The notes below the pieces were generated by a model, which worked only from the letters and a program-made list of their open reading frames with translations, was not told the DNA's origin and ran no database searches. Position numbers and translations under genes: made by a program. Positions 46,944 through 57,190 of a stretch of DNA of 64,000 bases are shown one piece after another. The stretch's first letter is position 1. The number at the start of each line of letters is the position of its first letter. The stretch covers positions 1,233,038 to 1,297,037 of the forward strand of contig NW_022985069.1 in the NCBI RefSeq assembly GCF_010015585.1, in the 5' to 3' direction. Origin of the DNA: Eremomyces bilateralis CBS 781.70 (Eukaryota > Ascomycota > Dothideomycetes > Eremomycetales > Eremomycetaceae).

Positions 46944-47057
46944 GGCAAGGTGGCCGAGTGGTTAAGGCGTTCGACTCAAGAAATGTTTTCTTACCTGTCC
47001 TTGGCAGGTCGCATTCGAATATGGAAACATGCAAGGGTTCGAATCCCTTCCTTGCCA
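46944..47057 (+). tRNA. tRNA-Leu (anticodon CAA) with a 33-nt intron
   Basis: Seen: the acceptor stem GGCAAGG pairs with CCTTGCC, followed by discriminator A at 47057. The D-arm GGCCGAGTGGTTAAGGC and T-arm AAGGGTTCGAATCCCTT are canonical, and the variable arm is long, as in type II tRNAs. The anticodon stem TTCGA is followed by CTCAAG, giving anticodon CAA, then a 33-nt intron (46981-47013) after position 37, then T and the matching TCGAA stem half. A T-rich run just downstream (from ~47059) fits an RNA polymerase III terminator. The internal A and B boxes are intact. Introns at this site are known in fungal tRNA-Leu(CAA). Confidence 0.93.
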
Positions 47058-48765
47058 TTTATTTTTGATTTTTTTGGAACTCTATTGTTCTCTTGATTGA
47101 GAATTCAATGTTTTGCAGGTTGAGATGGTGTTGTGTACAATATCAAACCATCGCCCCAGCTTCTCAACTTTTCATTGGTAACACACTTTGTGATCATATT
47201 GAAAGGCTCTCCCCCTCATTTCCTCTATCAGAATTAAGGGTGTCCCTGGTGGCTGTATTTTCCTGGCCATATGATAATATGAGATATCCAATATCTGCAT
47301 GTTATCCGTTCTCCTGGAAGCGGCTGTCCCTCAAAATGATCTAGTCACAAAAGCAATAACCTGTTACCTATTCCAACGCAATTACACGGACTTACTCCCA
47401 TAGTAGTGGTGATTGCATAATACTCAGCTGAATACAGAACCGGACCTCTCCCCCGCTCATCCTCCTATTCAGCTATTCTTCTTTCCATCCCACCTGTCGT
47501 AAACTCATGATTCATGAAACGCTCATCGATCCCAACCCTCTCACCAACCCACCACGCTGGACCCAACGCAGCCACCAACTCCCTCGCCCCGCCTGCCGGC
47601 CTCCGCGCCCTCGCGGGCTCCCCTCCGCGACCCATCAGCCCCCCTCACCCCCGCTGGTGGCCTCTCAACAACCCACTGTAATCGCATGACCGGCCACAAA
47701 CACTCATTTCATTTGCCCGCCATCCCGCCCATGATTCGTGGAGCGACATTACCGTTTCCCAACCGCGTGGAACGGGCGGGGACATGAGTCGTAATAATGG
47801 GTCCCAGATAGACTTTCCCTTCTGTATCCGGAGAATAGCGGAGGATTAGGGGTGCGGATTCTGCGAAATGATGGGATGGTGGGGTGTACAGCTGGGTTCA
47901 TCGGTTGAGATTTCGGAAACGTTGGAGGGGAAATGAAAGATGATGGAAAGGGGGTGGGATGAAAGTGGAGGAGGGCCCGGGATCAGCGTCCCAGAGCCGT
48001 GGAAAGGGGCGGCGAAGGCTGAGAGACGAGATGGTCGGTTGGCGAGTCATGCGGTCTGTATCCAACTTCAACTTCACACTTGAGATCATCGATAGACGAC
48101 ATCATTTCCCAACACGATGGCAGGGCAGTTCTTCAGCTTTACATTGAATGTTAGGAGATATGCTTGATTGTCTGTTCTGTCTATCTGCATATCTGACTTT
48201 AGAGTGATAAATAAGACAACTCTATTGATTGCCTGGTCAAGGGCTTCCCGCAAACAATCCGAACCGTCATAGAAGTGCTCTCATTCATGTTCTTACATTC
48301 TCAAACGACCTTTCTAGAACCAGTTCCACTTGATGGAGTTCAATAACTCGAGCCGTATTAAATCAGCCTGTCCTCCAAAAGCAGCCAGTCGCTTCGTTCC
48401 TTGGGGGGGAGGACCGAACAATACTGTCTGGAGCTACACATGCTGGAGATTGAAACTAGTTTGATAAACCAAGTAGGTAACTACGAATTAACAAGTACAT
48501 GCAACCCGTTTGTACAGCTTTGGGATATCGACCATCGTTTCTTTTGTATCTTGTCTCCTTGTCACCTCCCGATTCTTGTCCTTCGCCCTCACTGTCGTTG
48601 TTCTCGCTATCTCCCTCTTCGTCCATGGTCGGCTCGTCGAGCGGGTCGTCCGCGAAGTCTGTCGTGTAAAGACCGGAGACCGACTAACACGCCATCGCAC
48701 AATGGCCAGGAATTCACTCTTCCGATCAACTAACATCGACGTTGCGGCACACCTCCTACAGTTTC
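47058..48765. other. Intergenic, nothing supported
   Basis: Spacer of 1.7 kb with short frames only. A Pro-rich plus-strand frame at 47507-47689 is unconvincing. Confidence 0.4.
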
Positions 48766-49897
48766 TTTCTATAAAGTCTCTATCTTTAAGTCCAGCTCCA
48801 GTGTCCCTTTGAGAAAAAACAATACGCCGACGATAATACCAGCGATAGTCATATCACCGGCCACACCACCTACCGCGATTCTAGCCTTGGAAGGAGAGGT
48901 ACCCCTTTTGGTGAATCGTTACCCGCTAGGGCCATTTCAGTAACGACGACGGTGGAACCACCCACGGTTACGTCGGAGGCTGTAGTGATTTCGGATGTTA
49001 GAAAGTCAAGTAGAATATTTCTGCTTCCTAAATTCTGAGTGACCGTCTTTGCGAAGAATATCCCGACAAACGTCCGGCCGCCTCCGTGTCCTGGATTTCC
49101 CGACGTTGGATAATGCCGTGAATACGCTCATCGTCCCGGAGTCGGTACTCTGAGTCCATTGCGGGCAGGTACACGTCACACGGATGATTCGGCCCCGACC
49201 AGGGTCCAATTGACGGCTCTCGAGTGCCTACACTTGCGGAAATATCGGTGCCTCCTTCGAGTACAAAGCGTTCGCGAATCGGTTTGTGAACGGTTATGCA
49301 GCGTCTCCGAACGCTACGGTGCCGAATATGGCCCAGCGGTAAAATATCAGCGCAGGCACCTTCCAGTTTCCTCCGTTGAGTACCCCAGAGTACGCGGCAG
49401 CCACCGCTGCGAGATTTCCACCTCCGACGGCACAGTTCTCGTATGGAATATGGCCGCTTGCCATGTACGCACGTGCTCCCCAGACCAAAACAGACGTAAG
49501 TAGTCCCAGAAGGATGACCTCAGTCCTTCAATAGGGTCACCCTCACATCGCATAGAAAACGGATAGATGTGTGCCACCTCGATTGGCTCGCCTGCCTTCG
49601 TAAGTACACAGTTCCTTTGGTCTCGCTCACGGCACTGACTATTATTAGCAAGAACTTAAATAGCCAATCAAGACAGACTAACCAGATCTCGCTGAGTTTT
49701 AGAGTGAGAAGGGCCCAACTGAGTATCACTAACCCCATTCCTATCGTTTCGAACCTTCCGGCCATCATCTTTGAAGAGTTTGGATCCATTTCCTCAACTC
49801 CTTTTGATCTTGCCTTTCTTCTGAGGTATGAGAAGTACCCAGCTCCTGGGTCGATTATTGAATAATGTATGCCATCCTTAATTCCCCCAAAATTCAA
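48766..49897 (-). pseudogene. Possible relic of a membrane-anchored protein gene
   Basis: Seen on the minus strand: a hydrophobic start region (residues LSEIWLVCLDWLFKFLLIIV within a frame from 49897), a segment with NLAAVAAAYSGVLNGGNWKV near 49400, a Thr/Val-rich stretch TTASDVTVGGSTVVVTEMAL near 48950, and a terminal VGGVAGDMTIAGIIVGVLFF segment near 48830 that ends LDLKIETL and a stop. The pieces are in different frames and I could not join them with convincing introns. Together they suggest a secretory or membrane protein with a Gly/Val-rich ectodomain, either decayed or with several introns I cannot place. No family recognised. Confidence 0.3.
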
Positions 49898-51532
49898 ATC
49901 AATTCAGCTATTCTATCTGCGGCACAGCCGTCGTATTCAATGCTGTGCTCATCTCTTTCCCCGAACCAGTGATATGTTCTGCGATTTGGTCGTTGCTGAA
50001 TCAGGGGAGTCGGACTCTGGCCACCCTGGCCACTGATTGGAGACGGATGACGCTATGTTCCCCGGCTTTGTCTTTCCACTCCTTCAAATGGAGAGGCATT
50101 ACTGGCTTCATAGGCCGATTTCTAGCTTCTCGTTTTTGGCACTCACCCTGGCCTCTACAAGGTCTTGCATCTGTGGGTAGACCGGTGTTTCTCCACTGCT
50201 AGAGCCAATGGGTCTCGAATCCCAAATATCTATTGTCGGTGTAGAAAACTGAGGAGAACGAAGAAGCACTGGCAGTTGAGATGCAGAAATTAACTATGTA
50301 GGAGAATTATGAATGCTAGATGAAGGTGGACTGACGCGCCGTTGAACAGAATGTTCAAAACGAAATTGTCAAAGTGCAAAGCGATGGTTCTGGCCTCGTT
50401 CATGAGACACCCCCTCGTCCCGCATCAGCGCATTTCGAAGATGAGGCCATACTGATAGTATGGCAGAGTGTCTGTAAGGAGACAAAGAACCTCAATCTTG
50501 ATCAGTTGAGCGCAGACGTACGTATTTCCGTAAAGAGGTAAGAGGAGGATGTCATTCATGTGTACCTAAACAGTGCTTACTCTCCCGTTCTTCCCCCTTC
50601 GGACCATCTAAGATCATACTTTTGTAAATACTACCAAGATTAGGATAGAATCGTTTCGCGGCATAAAGGATCCGAAAATTCCGCCTTCATTGCGCAATAT
50701 AATGAATGGGGGATGTCGTTAGCGCTGATGGTACATCCAGTGGAAATCTTGCCTGGACGACTATCGCTATTATTATTCCTCCTATTCATCTTATCCCTCT
50801 TATTAGGGATAGATGCTTACTACCCTGTGGTACAAGATCATGTATATCTAGGTATTGCTGTGCCCCAAGAAGAAAGTCGTCGATTGAGCTTAAGAGCTCG
50901 TAGGCCCTAGGGGCTTCCCGTAACGGTGTTCGAGACCTGCTTGCTTCAGTGGCCGGTGATATAAGATTTGACGACGGTAGAATCGGAATCGGAATCGGAT
51001 TTGGACTCGGCTGTGATCAATCAATCTTTCAATTGCAGTCGTGGGCTTTGCAGTACTCCGTTCTCAAGTCTTTGAGCATCCTCTCTTGCCCATCATCGAT
51101 CCTAAATGTAAACTATGGCGGGTATCTCAAAAGCCAATTTAATCTGGCATGAGCGTTCAGGCTAAGTTGAGGGCCGAACAGGTGGAGTGTCAGCAAACTG
51201 AGAAGTACAAGCCTGCCTACATCCATGGCCAGATCTATTGATGCTACTCTGTCGTCCACTATTCTCTTTCTCGTCCGAGTATCGTTAGACGTTGACTGGT
51301 GGCACTGTCAGCAAAACCTAACCCTTAGCTTACGAACAGTCGACGAGTTTGTCCGCCGGTAACGTTTCTGCCCATTCCAGTTTATACACAAACATTAATA
51401 CTTTCTCCTGGAGCTGTTTGGGTACGTGATGGCTTGGGCGTCTATTTCCACGCAAATGGATTGACTTGAGCTTGCTGATCTGACCAGCAGAGTCACAAAG
51501 GACTTATAGAGCTGTGAGATCCTGTAGATTCG
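49898..51532. other. Intergenic, weak protein-like fragments
   Basis: Minus-strand fragments such as AYELLSSIDDFLLGAQQYLD (near 50880) and a hydrophobic IGGIIIAIVVQARFPLDV (near 50770) look protein-like but are separated by stops. They may belong to another decayed gene. No confident call. Confidence 0.3.
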
Positions 51533-52094
51533 CTAGTAGGCTTGGAGTTCGAAGGCCAAGTTCACCTGCGGTTCCAGTAGCGTGGAAGAAAGAGAAAAAG
51601 AACGAAAGGAAGTGGGATTGAGATCCTTGAATAGACGTCTAAGATTCGCGATTCGCAGCTCCATCACCTCTACATTCTCGCTAGGTTGTGGTATGGTTTC
51701 TTCCTCTGGTATGTCTGCTCCTGGAAGTAGTACGATGTCGGTGAGCAGGATGAACCGAGACTTCGCAAATCGCACAACAAGACAATCGTGAGCACTGACG
51801 AGTTCGCCCTCCACAACCTGGAGGACATCATCTCGTTAGTAGGTGCTGGGTGGTCCCGTCAAGCGTTCAGGGCAAAAATATACAAGTGGAAGCTGGAGCT
51901 CCTAAAACTTGGGCATCGAAAATATCGATATAGTGAAGGATATCAGAAAGAGTACTGAAGGCCGGATTTACGTCAATGTCATCTTCAATAGCACTTCCAA
52001 CGAACAGAACGCATGAGGGTTTGGTGGACCCTGGACCCATAATGGTTGGGCCGAATGGTACTGAGGTGACTCTGAGACGCAGTTCATAATTCAA
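51533..52094 (-). CDS. Possible two-exon orphan gene
   Basis: Seen: exon 1 52094-51884 (MNYELRLRVTSVPFGPTIMG) and exon 2 51831-51533 join in frame to 169 aa across a 52-nt intron with donor GTATAT, a perfect CTACTAAC branch site and acceptor GAG right after it. The product contains LHYIDIFDAQVLGAPAST, LVVRFAKSRFILLTDIVLLP and ends NLAFELQAY. It is neither low complexity nor obviously membrane bound. I do not recognise the family. The branch-to-acceptor distance is very short (about 5 nt), which lowers confidence. The alternative acceptor CCTCCAG does not keep the frame. Confidence 0.35.
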
Positions 52095-53324
52095 GTATAC
52101 TGGAATAAACTCAGAAGGTATCTTATATGAAAACGGAAATCAAAGATGGCAGTGGATTCCATAAGTGCTATTCAGATGATCGAAGGACGTAAAATACAAG
52201 CTTTTGACTGAAGCAACAGAGTTCGGATTGAGATTGATCCCTTGAGAAGGGAAAAGTGGAAGGAAAGGAAGAACGAAAATTCTGAAAGAACATTTAAGTT
52301 CACATCGACTTAGCCATCCTCATCACGACTCGCAATTCACTAAAGTCATATGGTTACGGTGTACGTTCATCCGTTTGCTCAATGTGCCAGTCATTTTGGT
52401 CCGCATCAGGGGTCGTATTGTCCGTTTGTCAATCGGAGCTTACACAGAGCGTTGACCTGGGTTGACTTGTGGCCAAAGGACTGGAAATGGAAGAAAGACG
52501 AATATAACTAGACGGAAATGAAGGGCTCGAATTGATTGAAGTGAGAGGCCAATGGATAATGGAGACTGATGGATAGAAAGGCGGTGTCACGATGTATCAT
52601 GTGAAACTGATATCTGCGTACACCTTCCAGCTTGTGACAAAGTTGACTGGGAGACTGAGAACGTGGGCAACGCAACTCAAAGAAGCGAGAATGCGAGGCG
52701 CTGAGAGAGTGTGAGAGAGGGCAGGATCTGACTGAGTGTGTAGGATAAGTAAACGACCAGTGAGAATGCCTGAGCTGTATCCACCCTCATTCTTATTCCA
52801 ATCAAATCAGTGTGGTAATGACTGCAAAACAGTCGAGAGAGGAGCAGCCAACCAACAATTTGATCGTTAGGGCGTTGTCGAATGATGAGTGTATCTGAAG
52901 CGATGGACACTGAGAAAAGAACGGCTTAAGGTAGGTATGAGTGTGAAGGTAAAGGCGGTAAAGGTGATGAAGGTAAGGAAGGTAAAGAAGGAATGCTAAG
53001 GTTAGTTAAACTGAAGGTATATATCAAGTGCGAGTAGGATCGATTAAAGAACAATTCATTTGGCGTAGCAAGGTCCCTCCCTCTCTGCTGAAAAACTAAT
53101 ATGCGCAGGTTAGAAGGGATCCCGTAACATAGAGATTGTAATTATATGCGGACAGGATCGAGTCGATTCCGCAAGATATCCATCATGAATCTCATAGGAA
53201 AGCATAAACCTTGTCCGAACCAGTCGCAGAGCAGCGCACGCCTTTGAAAATGCCGTCAAATGAAGCATCGAATCATCCAGTAGTCATAACGGTCGTCCCC
53301 CCTCACTTCCTTCTCTTCATTTCT
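52095..53324. other. Intergenic, nothing supported
   Basis: AT-rich spacer with purine-rich runs (GGTAAAG/GGTAAGG-type near 52930-53000) before the assembly gap. No recognised gene. Confidence 0.35.
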
Positions 53325-53402
53325 TCAAATAGTCCGACAAACTCCTGCTCCTCCGCCCCTTACTCCGACTCCGACTCCGATCCCTCCCCCTCTCATCATC
53401 TC

Positions 53403-54252
53403 NNNNNNNNNNNNNNNNNNNNNNNNNNNNNNNNNNNNNNNNNNNNNNNNNNNNNNNNNNNNNNNNNNNNNNNNNNNNNNNNNNNNNNNNNNNNNNNNNN
53501 NNNNNNNNNNNNNNNNNNNNNNNNNNNNNNNNNNNNNNNNNNNNNNNNNNNNNNNNNNNNNNNNNNNNNNNNNNNNNNNNNNNNNNNNNNNNNNNNNNNN
53601 NNNNNNNNNNNNNNNNNNNNNNNNNNNNNNNNNNNNNNNNNNNNNNNNNNNNNNNNNNNNNNNNNNNNNNNNNNNNNNNNNNNNNNNNNNNNNNNNNNNN
53701 NNNNNNNNNNNNNNNNNNNNNNNNNNNNNNNNNNNNNNNNNNNNNNNNNNNNNNNNNNNNNNNNNNNNNNNNNNNNNNNNNNNNNNNNNNNNNNNNNNNN
53801 NNNNNNNNNNNNNNNNNNNNNNNNNNNNNNNNNNNNNNNNNNNNNNNNNNNNNNNNNNNNNNNNNNNNNNNNNNNNNNNNNNNNNNNNNNNNNNNNNNNN
53901 NNNNNNNNNNNNNNNNNNNNNNNNNNNNNNNNNNNNNNNNNNNNNNNNNNNNNNNNNNNNNNNNNNNNNNNNNNNNNNNNNNNNNNNNNNNNNNNNNNNN
54001 NNNNNNNNNNNNNNNNNNNNNNNNNNNNNNNNNNNNNNNNNNNNNNNNNNNNNNNNNNNNNNNNNNNNNNNNNNNNNNNNNNNNNNNNNNNNNNNNNNNN
54101 NNNNNNNNNNNNNNNNNNNNNNNNNNNNNNNNNNNNNNNNNNNNNNNNNNNNNNNNNNNNNNNNNNNNNNNNNNNNNNNNNNNNNNNNNNNNNNNNNNNN
54201 NNNNNNNNNNNNNNNNNNNNNNNNNNNNNNNNNNNNNNNNNNNNNNNNNNNN
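53403..54252. other. Assembly gap (850 N)
   Basis: A run of exactly 850 undetermined bases. It falls inside or beside the Arg/Asp-rich minus-strand gene. Any reading across it is not real sequence. Confidence 1.
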
Positions 54253-54461
54253 GGAGGATAGCCTTCGTGGTCGCGGCCGTGGGGTGGGGGAGGGGGGTCA
54301 TAGGCGTCCCGTTCGCGTTCGCGTTGACGGGAACGGTGACGGGGACTGGGGGAGTATGGTGGTGGGTTGTCGTGGCGGTTATCGTAGCGGTCGTCGTAGC
54401 GGTCGTCGCGATGACGACGGGGTGGACCGGCGTCGTAGTCGTCGTAGTCGTGTCGAGCCAT
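54253..54461 (-). CDS. Arg/Asp/Tyr-rich low-complexity protein, N-terminal part only
   Basis: Seen: 69 residues from MARHDYDDYDAGPPRRHRDD through PPPYSPSPRHRSRQRERERD to HGRDHEGYP, where the gap begins. The composition (Arg, Asp, Tyr, Pro, with DDRYDDRYD repeats) suggests a disordered protein of the kind seen in fungal RNA-associated or unknown proteins. On the far side of the gap (53325-53402, minus) a Gly/Val-rich coding-like stretch could be its C-terminus, but frame and identity are unknown. Length, introns and function cannot be judged. Confidence 0.5.
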
Positions 54462-55604
54462 CTTGGAGATTGATTGATGCTTTGGAATTGAGGTTAAGAG
54501 GTGAAGTTGGAGGAAGGATTGTTTTTTACAGGACTCAGGTTCAACTGAATTTGCAGGTCATGCAGGCAAAGTGGAGGGGAGTGTGGCTGTGGCACATGCA
54601 ACGGTCACAGTGCAGATCTGGTGCGTCATCAGGTGAGCTGGCGGGATATCTGATGGCGTCTCTGAAGTCTTAGGGAGATTTCGGGTTGGAGATTTGGAGG
54701 GGCAGGTGGGTTCCGGAAGAGCTGTCCCGCTGTTGGGATTAATTATGGGATTAATAAATGGTACATCATAATTCATAAGGGGCATGAATTGCCTTGTCAC
54801 CTGCATGAGGCATCGCTTTAGTCGTGATAGAAGCCGAGCGGAGGTTCAAAGATCTATAAATAATATTATTTAAAGCTTTGGTTTAGACATTTAAGGGGCA
54901 GGAACAAATACACGCGCCAAAGCAGGAACCGCAGCTTCAAGGAGAGATATTCTGGGATTGCCCTGAAGTTGACCATACCATGGGAAGTCTTTTCGCTTGA
55001 GTTATGGTATAGATACGGATCCATCGTGATCATACTTCCGTAATGTCCGCGCCGGGGCCTATCTCTCCCTTTCCTCGTCACCGGAGTAGCCCAGAAATTA
55101 TGTGGTACACTTCTTTTCCAGTCTACAGAGCTTAGAGATCAAGCTGTACGTCGACGTGGAGAGGGAGGACTATGATGATGTCTGGAACCAACGCCTAGTA
55201 CACAGCGCTCCTTGGGACTGTGAGCGATCGAAGAGGTGTTGGGACTTTGGAGGACTCCAGAGGATTGAAAACGTGGATAAGCTTATCCAGAACAGGATTC
55301 GCAACAAGATTTTGTACTGGGATAGTTGCATGTTCATAGTGCGAGAACAGAGACACCAATGGTCCTGATCACTGAACGGACCATTGGTATAACTTCAAAA
55401 TATGATCCGTACGGTACCAAGTAATCTGAACTGTAAATCCTCGGACCTGAATGAAAACGAGAAATCTGAACAACGGGGTATCCTCAACATTAAGCTCCAA
55501 TCCAGTGGAAGATCAAATGTCGACATCGTGAATCCCATCAAACCCATACGCACATCCGCGTATACATTCACTCTCCACAACACCACCATAATATCAAACT
55601 TCAC
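54462..55604. other. Intergenic, nothing supported
   Basis: Promoter side of the Arg/Asp-rich gene, then AT-rich spacer. Small frames at 55102-55368 and 55402-55617 have no recognised features. Confidence 0.4.
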
Positions 55605-56445
55605 TCACGGGCTATAGGCCCCCGTCTCCTCTCCATCCCTCCCTTTCCTCCCCTTCCGATTCACCCTCTGCCCCTCCACCACCTCCGCATAACTCGTCCC
55701 CGCCTCCCCCTCACTCTCCACCCCCTCCTCATTCACCAGCAACGGCTCCTCCTCATCCGTCACGGGGGTCCGCTTCGTCCAGGGGATGCCCACGTTCGGG
55801 ATGGACATCTGCGGCACGGAGATGCGGGGGAAGTGGACAGTGGGGCGCGCCGGGCGGAGCTGGTGGTGGCAGTTAGGACATTCGGATGGGGTGAAGTGGC
55901 CGGCGAGGTATTTGAGTACCTGGTCGATGCCCAAGCCGAAGTAGAAGGTGTGGACGGCGAAGTAGAAGTGGATGAAGCTGTGGGGTGGGATCGAGGGTCA
56001 GCTTACATGGCATTCTGGGATGCGATGCGAATTGGCTGGAAACAAGGAACCCGTTTCGAAGAATGCGCGGCAAATGAGCGACGGATCAATGAAATCGCAA
56101 CCAGTCTCACAAATTCACCAGCAACGGAAACGTCGCATACGCCGCCAACATTGTCTGACTCCTCGTCACCCAAGTGAGATCCACCCACGTATACACCAGC
56201 ACTATCATCAGCCCCGTCGCAAGGACTGAGTCCACCACATAGAGGATCGCCGGATGCACCGGCGTCGCGTCCTCGCGCTGCTTCTTCCACTGGATTAGGA
56301 AGATCGCGAATACGGCGGATCCGGCGAGCGGGACGAGCCCCACGGCGGGGACGGCGCGCCCCGAGTTGATGCCATGGGCGAGGCAGAGAGGGAAGGCGGG
56401 GATGAAGGTTAGCGCCGTGAGGAGGCGGAGCGAGTGGTCGTTCAT
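55605..56445 (-). CDS. Four-pass membrane protein of unknown function
   Basis: Seen: exon 1 56445-56111 and exon 2 55977-55605 (133-nt intron) give 235 aa. Hydrophobic segments: LLTALTFIPAFPLCLAHG, AVPAVGLVPLAGSAVFAIFL, ILYVVDSVLATGLMIVLVYT, and a fourth spanning the splice, TMLAAYATFPLLVNFFIHFY. After it comes LGIDQVLKYL, a CPNCHHQ motif that could bind a metal or sit in the cytosol, and an acidic polar tail (TDEEEPLLVNEEGVESEGEA). I recall similar small ascomycete membrane proteins with a post-membrane CPxC motif and a polar tail, none characterised. The start could lie in an upstream exon (an ATG near 56648 opens MAFSQIVAKSADE), which I could not connect. Confidence 0.65.
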
Positions 56446-57190
56446 GGTCTCGTCGGGGGATATTACTGCAGTATTATCAGGTTGCGAGAGAGGGAGGGGA
56501 GGAGGCGCTGTTAATTCGGATATCGATTGTAAACGAACCCGCTGGTCAGGAGAATGTGTAGTGAGGTTGCACCCCAATTGATGCGGGGAACACTGGTGCC
56601 TGGAGGGATTCATCGGCGCTTTTGGCTACGATTTGGGAGAACGCCATGCTGCGGGGTGATCAGTGATGCCCTGGATTGCGGATAGGATAGAGAGATACTG
56701 TACTCTAGAGATAGCATGGCGGCGCGAATCAACTAGCGCGCAATCGTTGGATTGGATTCTAATCCCTACGTCGGCGGTAATGACCTTGTCTGCTGTTATG
56801 TGTCGATCCCTGATGTTGGAGCTTCATCATCAATGGAAGGATTGGAAGGACCGTGTATTGTGTATTGTGAATTCAAGAAGACTAGATGACGTTGAAAATA
56901 ACTAGACTCTCTCGTCAGGGTCTTCTCGTGAACAGAAGTTCGTCGTACAAATTACAATTGATATGCCCCTGAGGTCTTCCATTTTCCCCCTCCAACCTGA
57001 AACCACCACGTCCGTACCACCAAACCAAATCAGAGAATATGCAGATTGAGGCAACGGATCACTCTACCCGGTAAATATCATTCCACTCAAATAACAGCAA
57101 GATTCGAGAATATGAACCTCCAATGTCGCCTAGGGGATCTATATCACTTGAGACTATTCGTTCTCCTTACTCCCCGTGCTCCCTTTTCTC
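56446..57190. other. Intergenic, upstream of the membrane protein gene
   Basis: About 750 bases, including a possible 5' exon near 56600-56650 on the minus strand. Otherwise nothing recognised. Confidence 0.4.
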
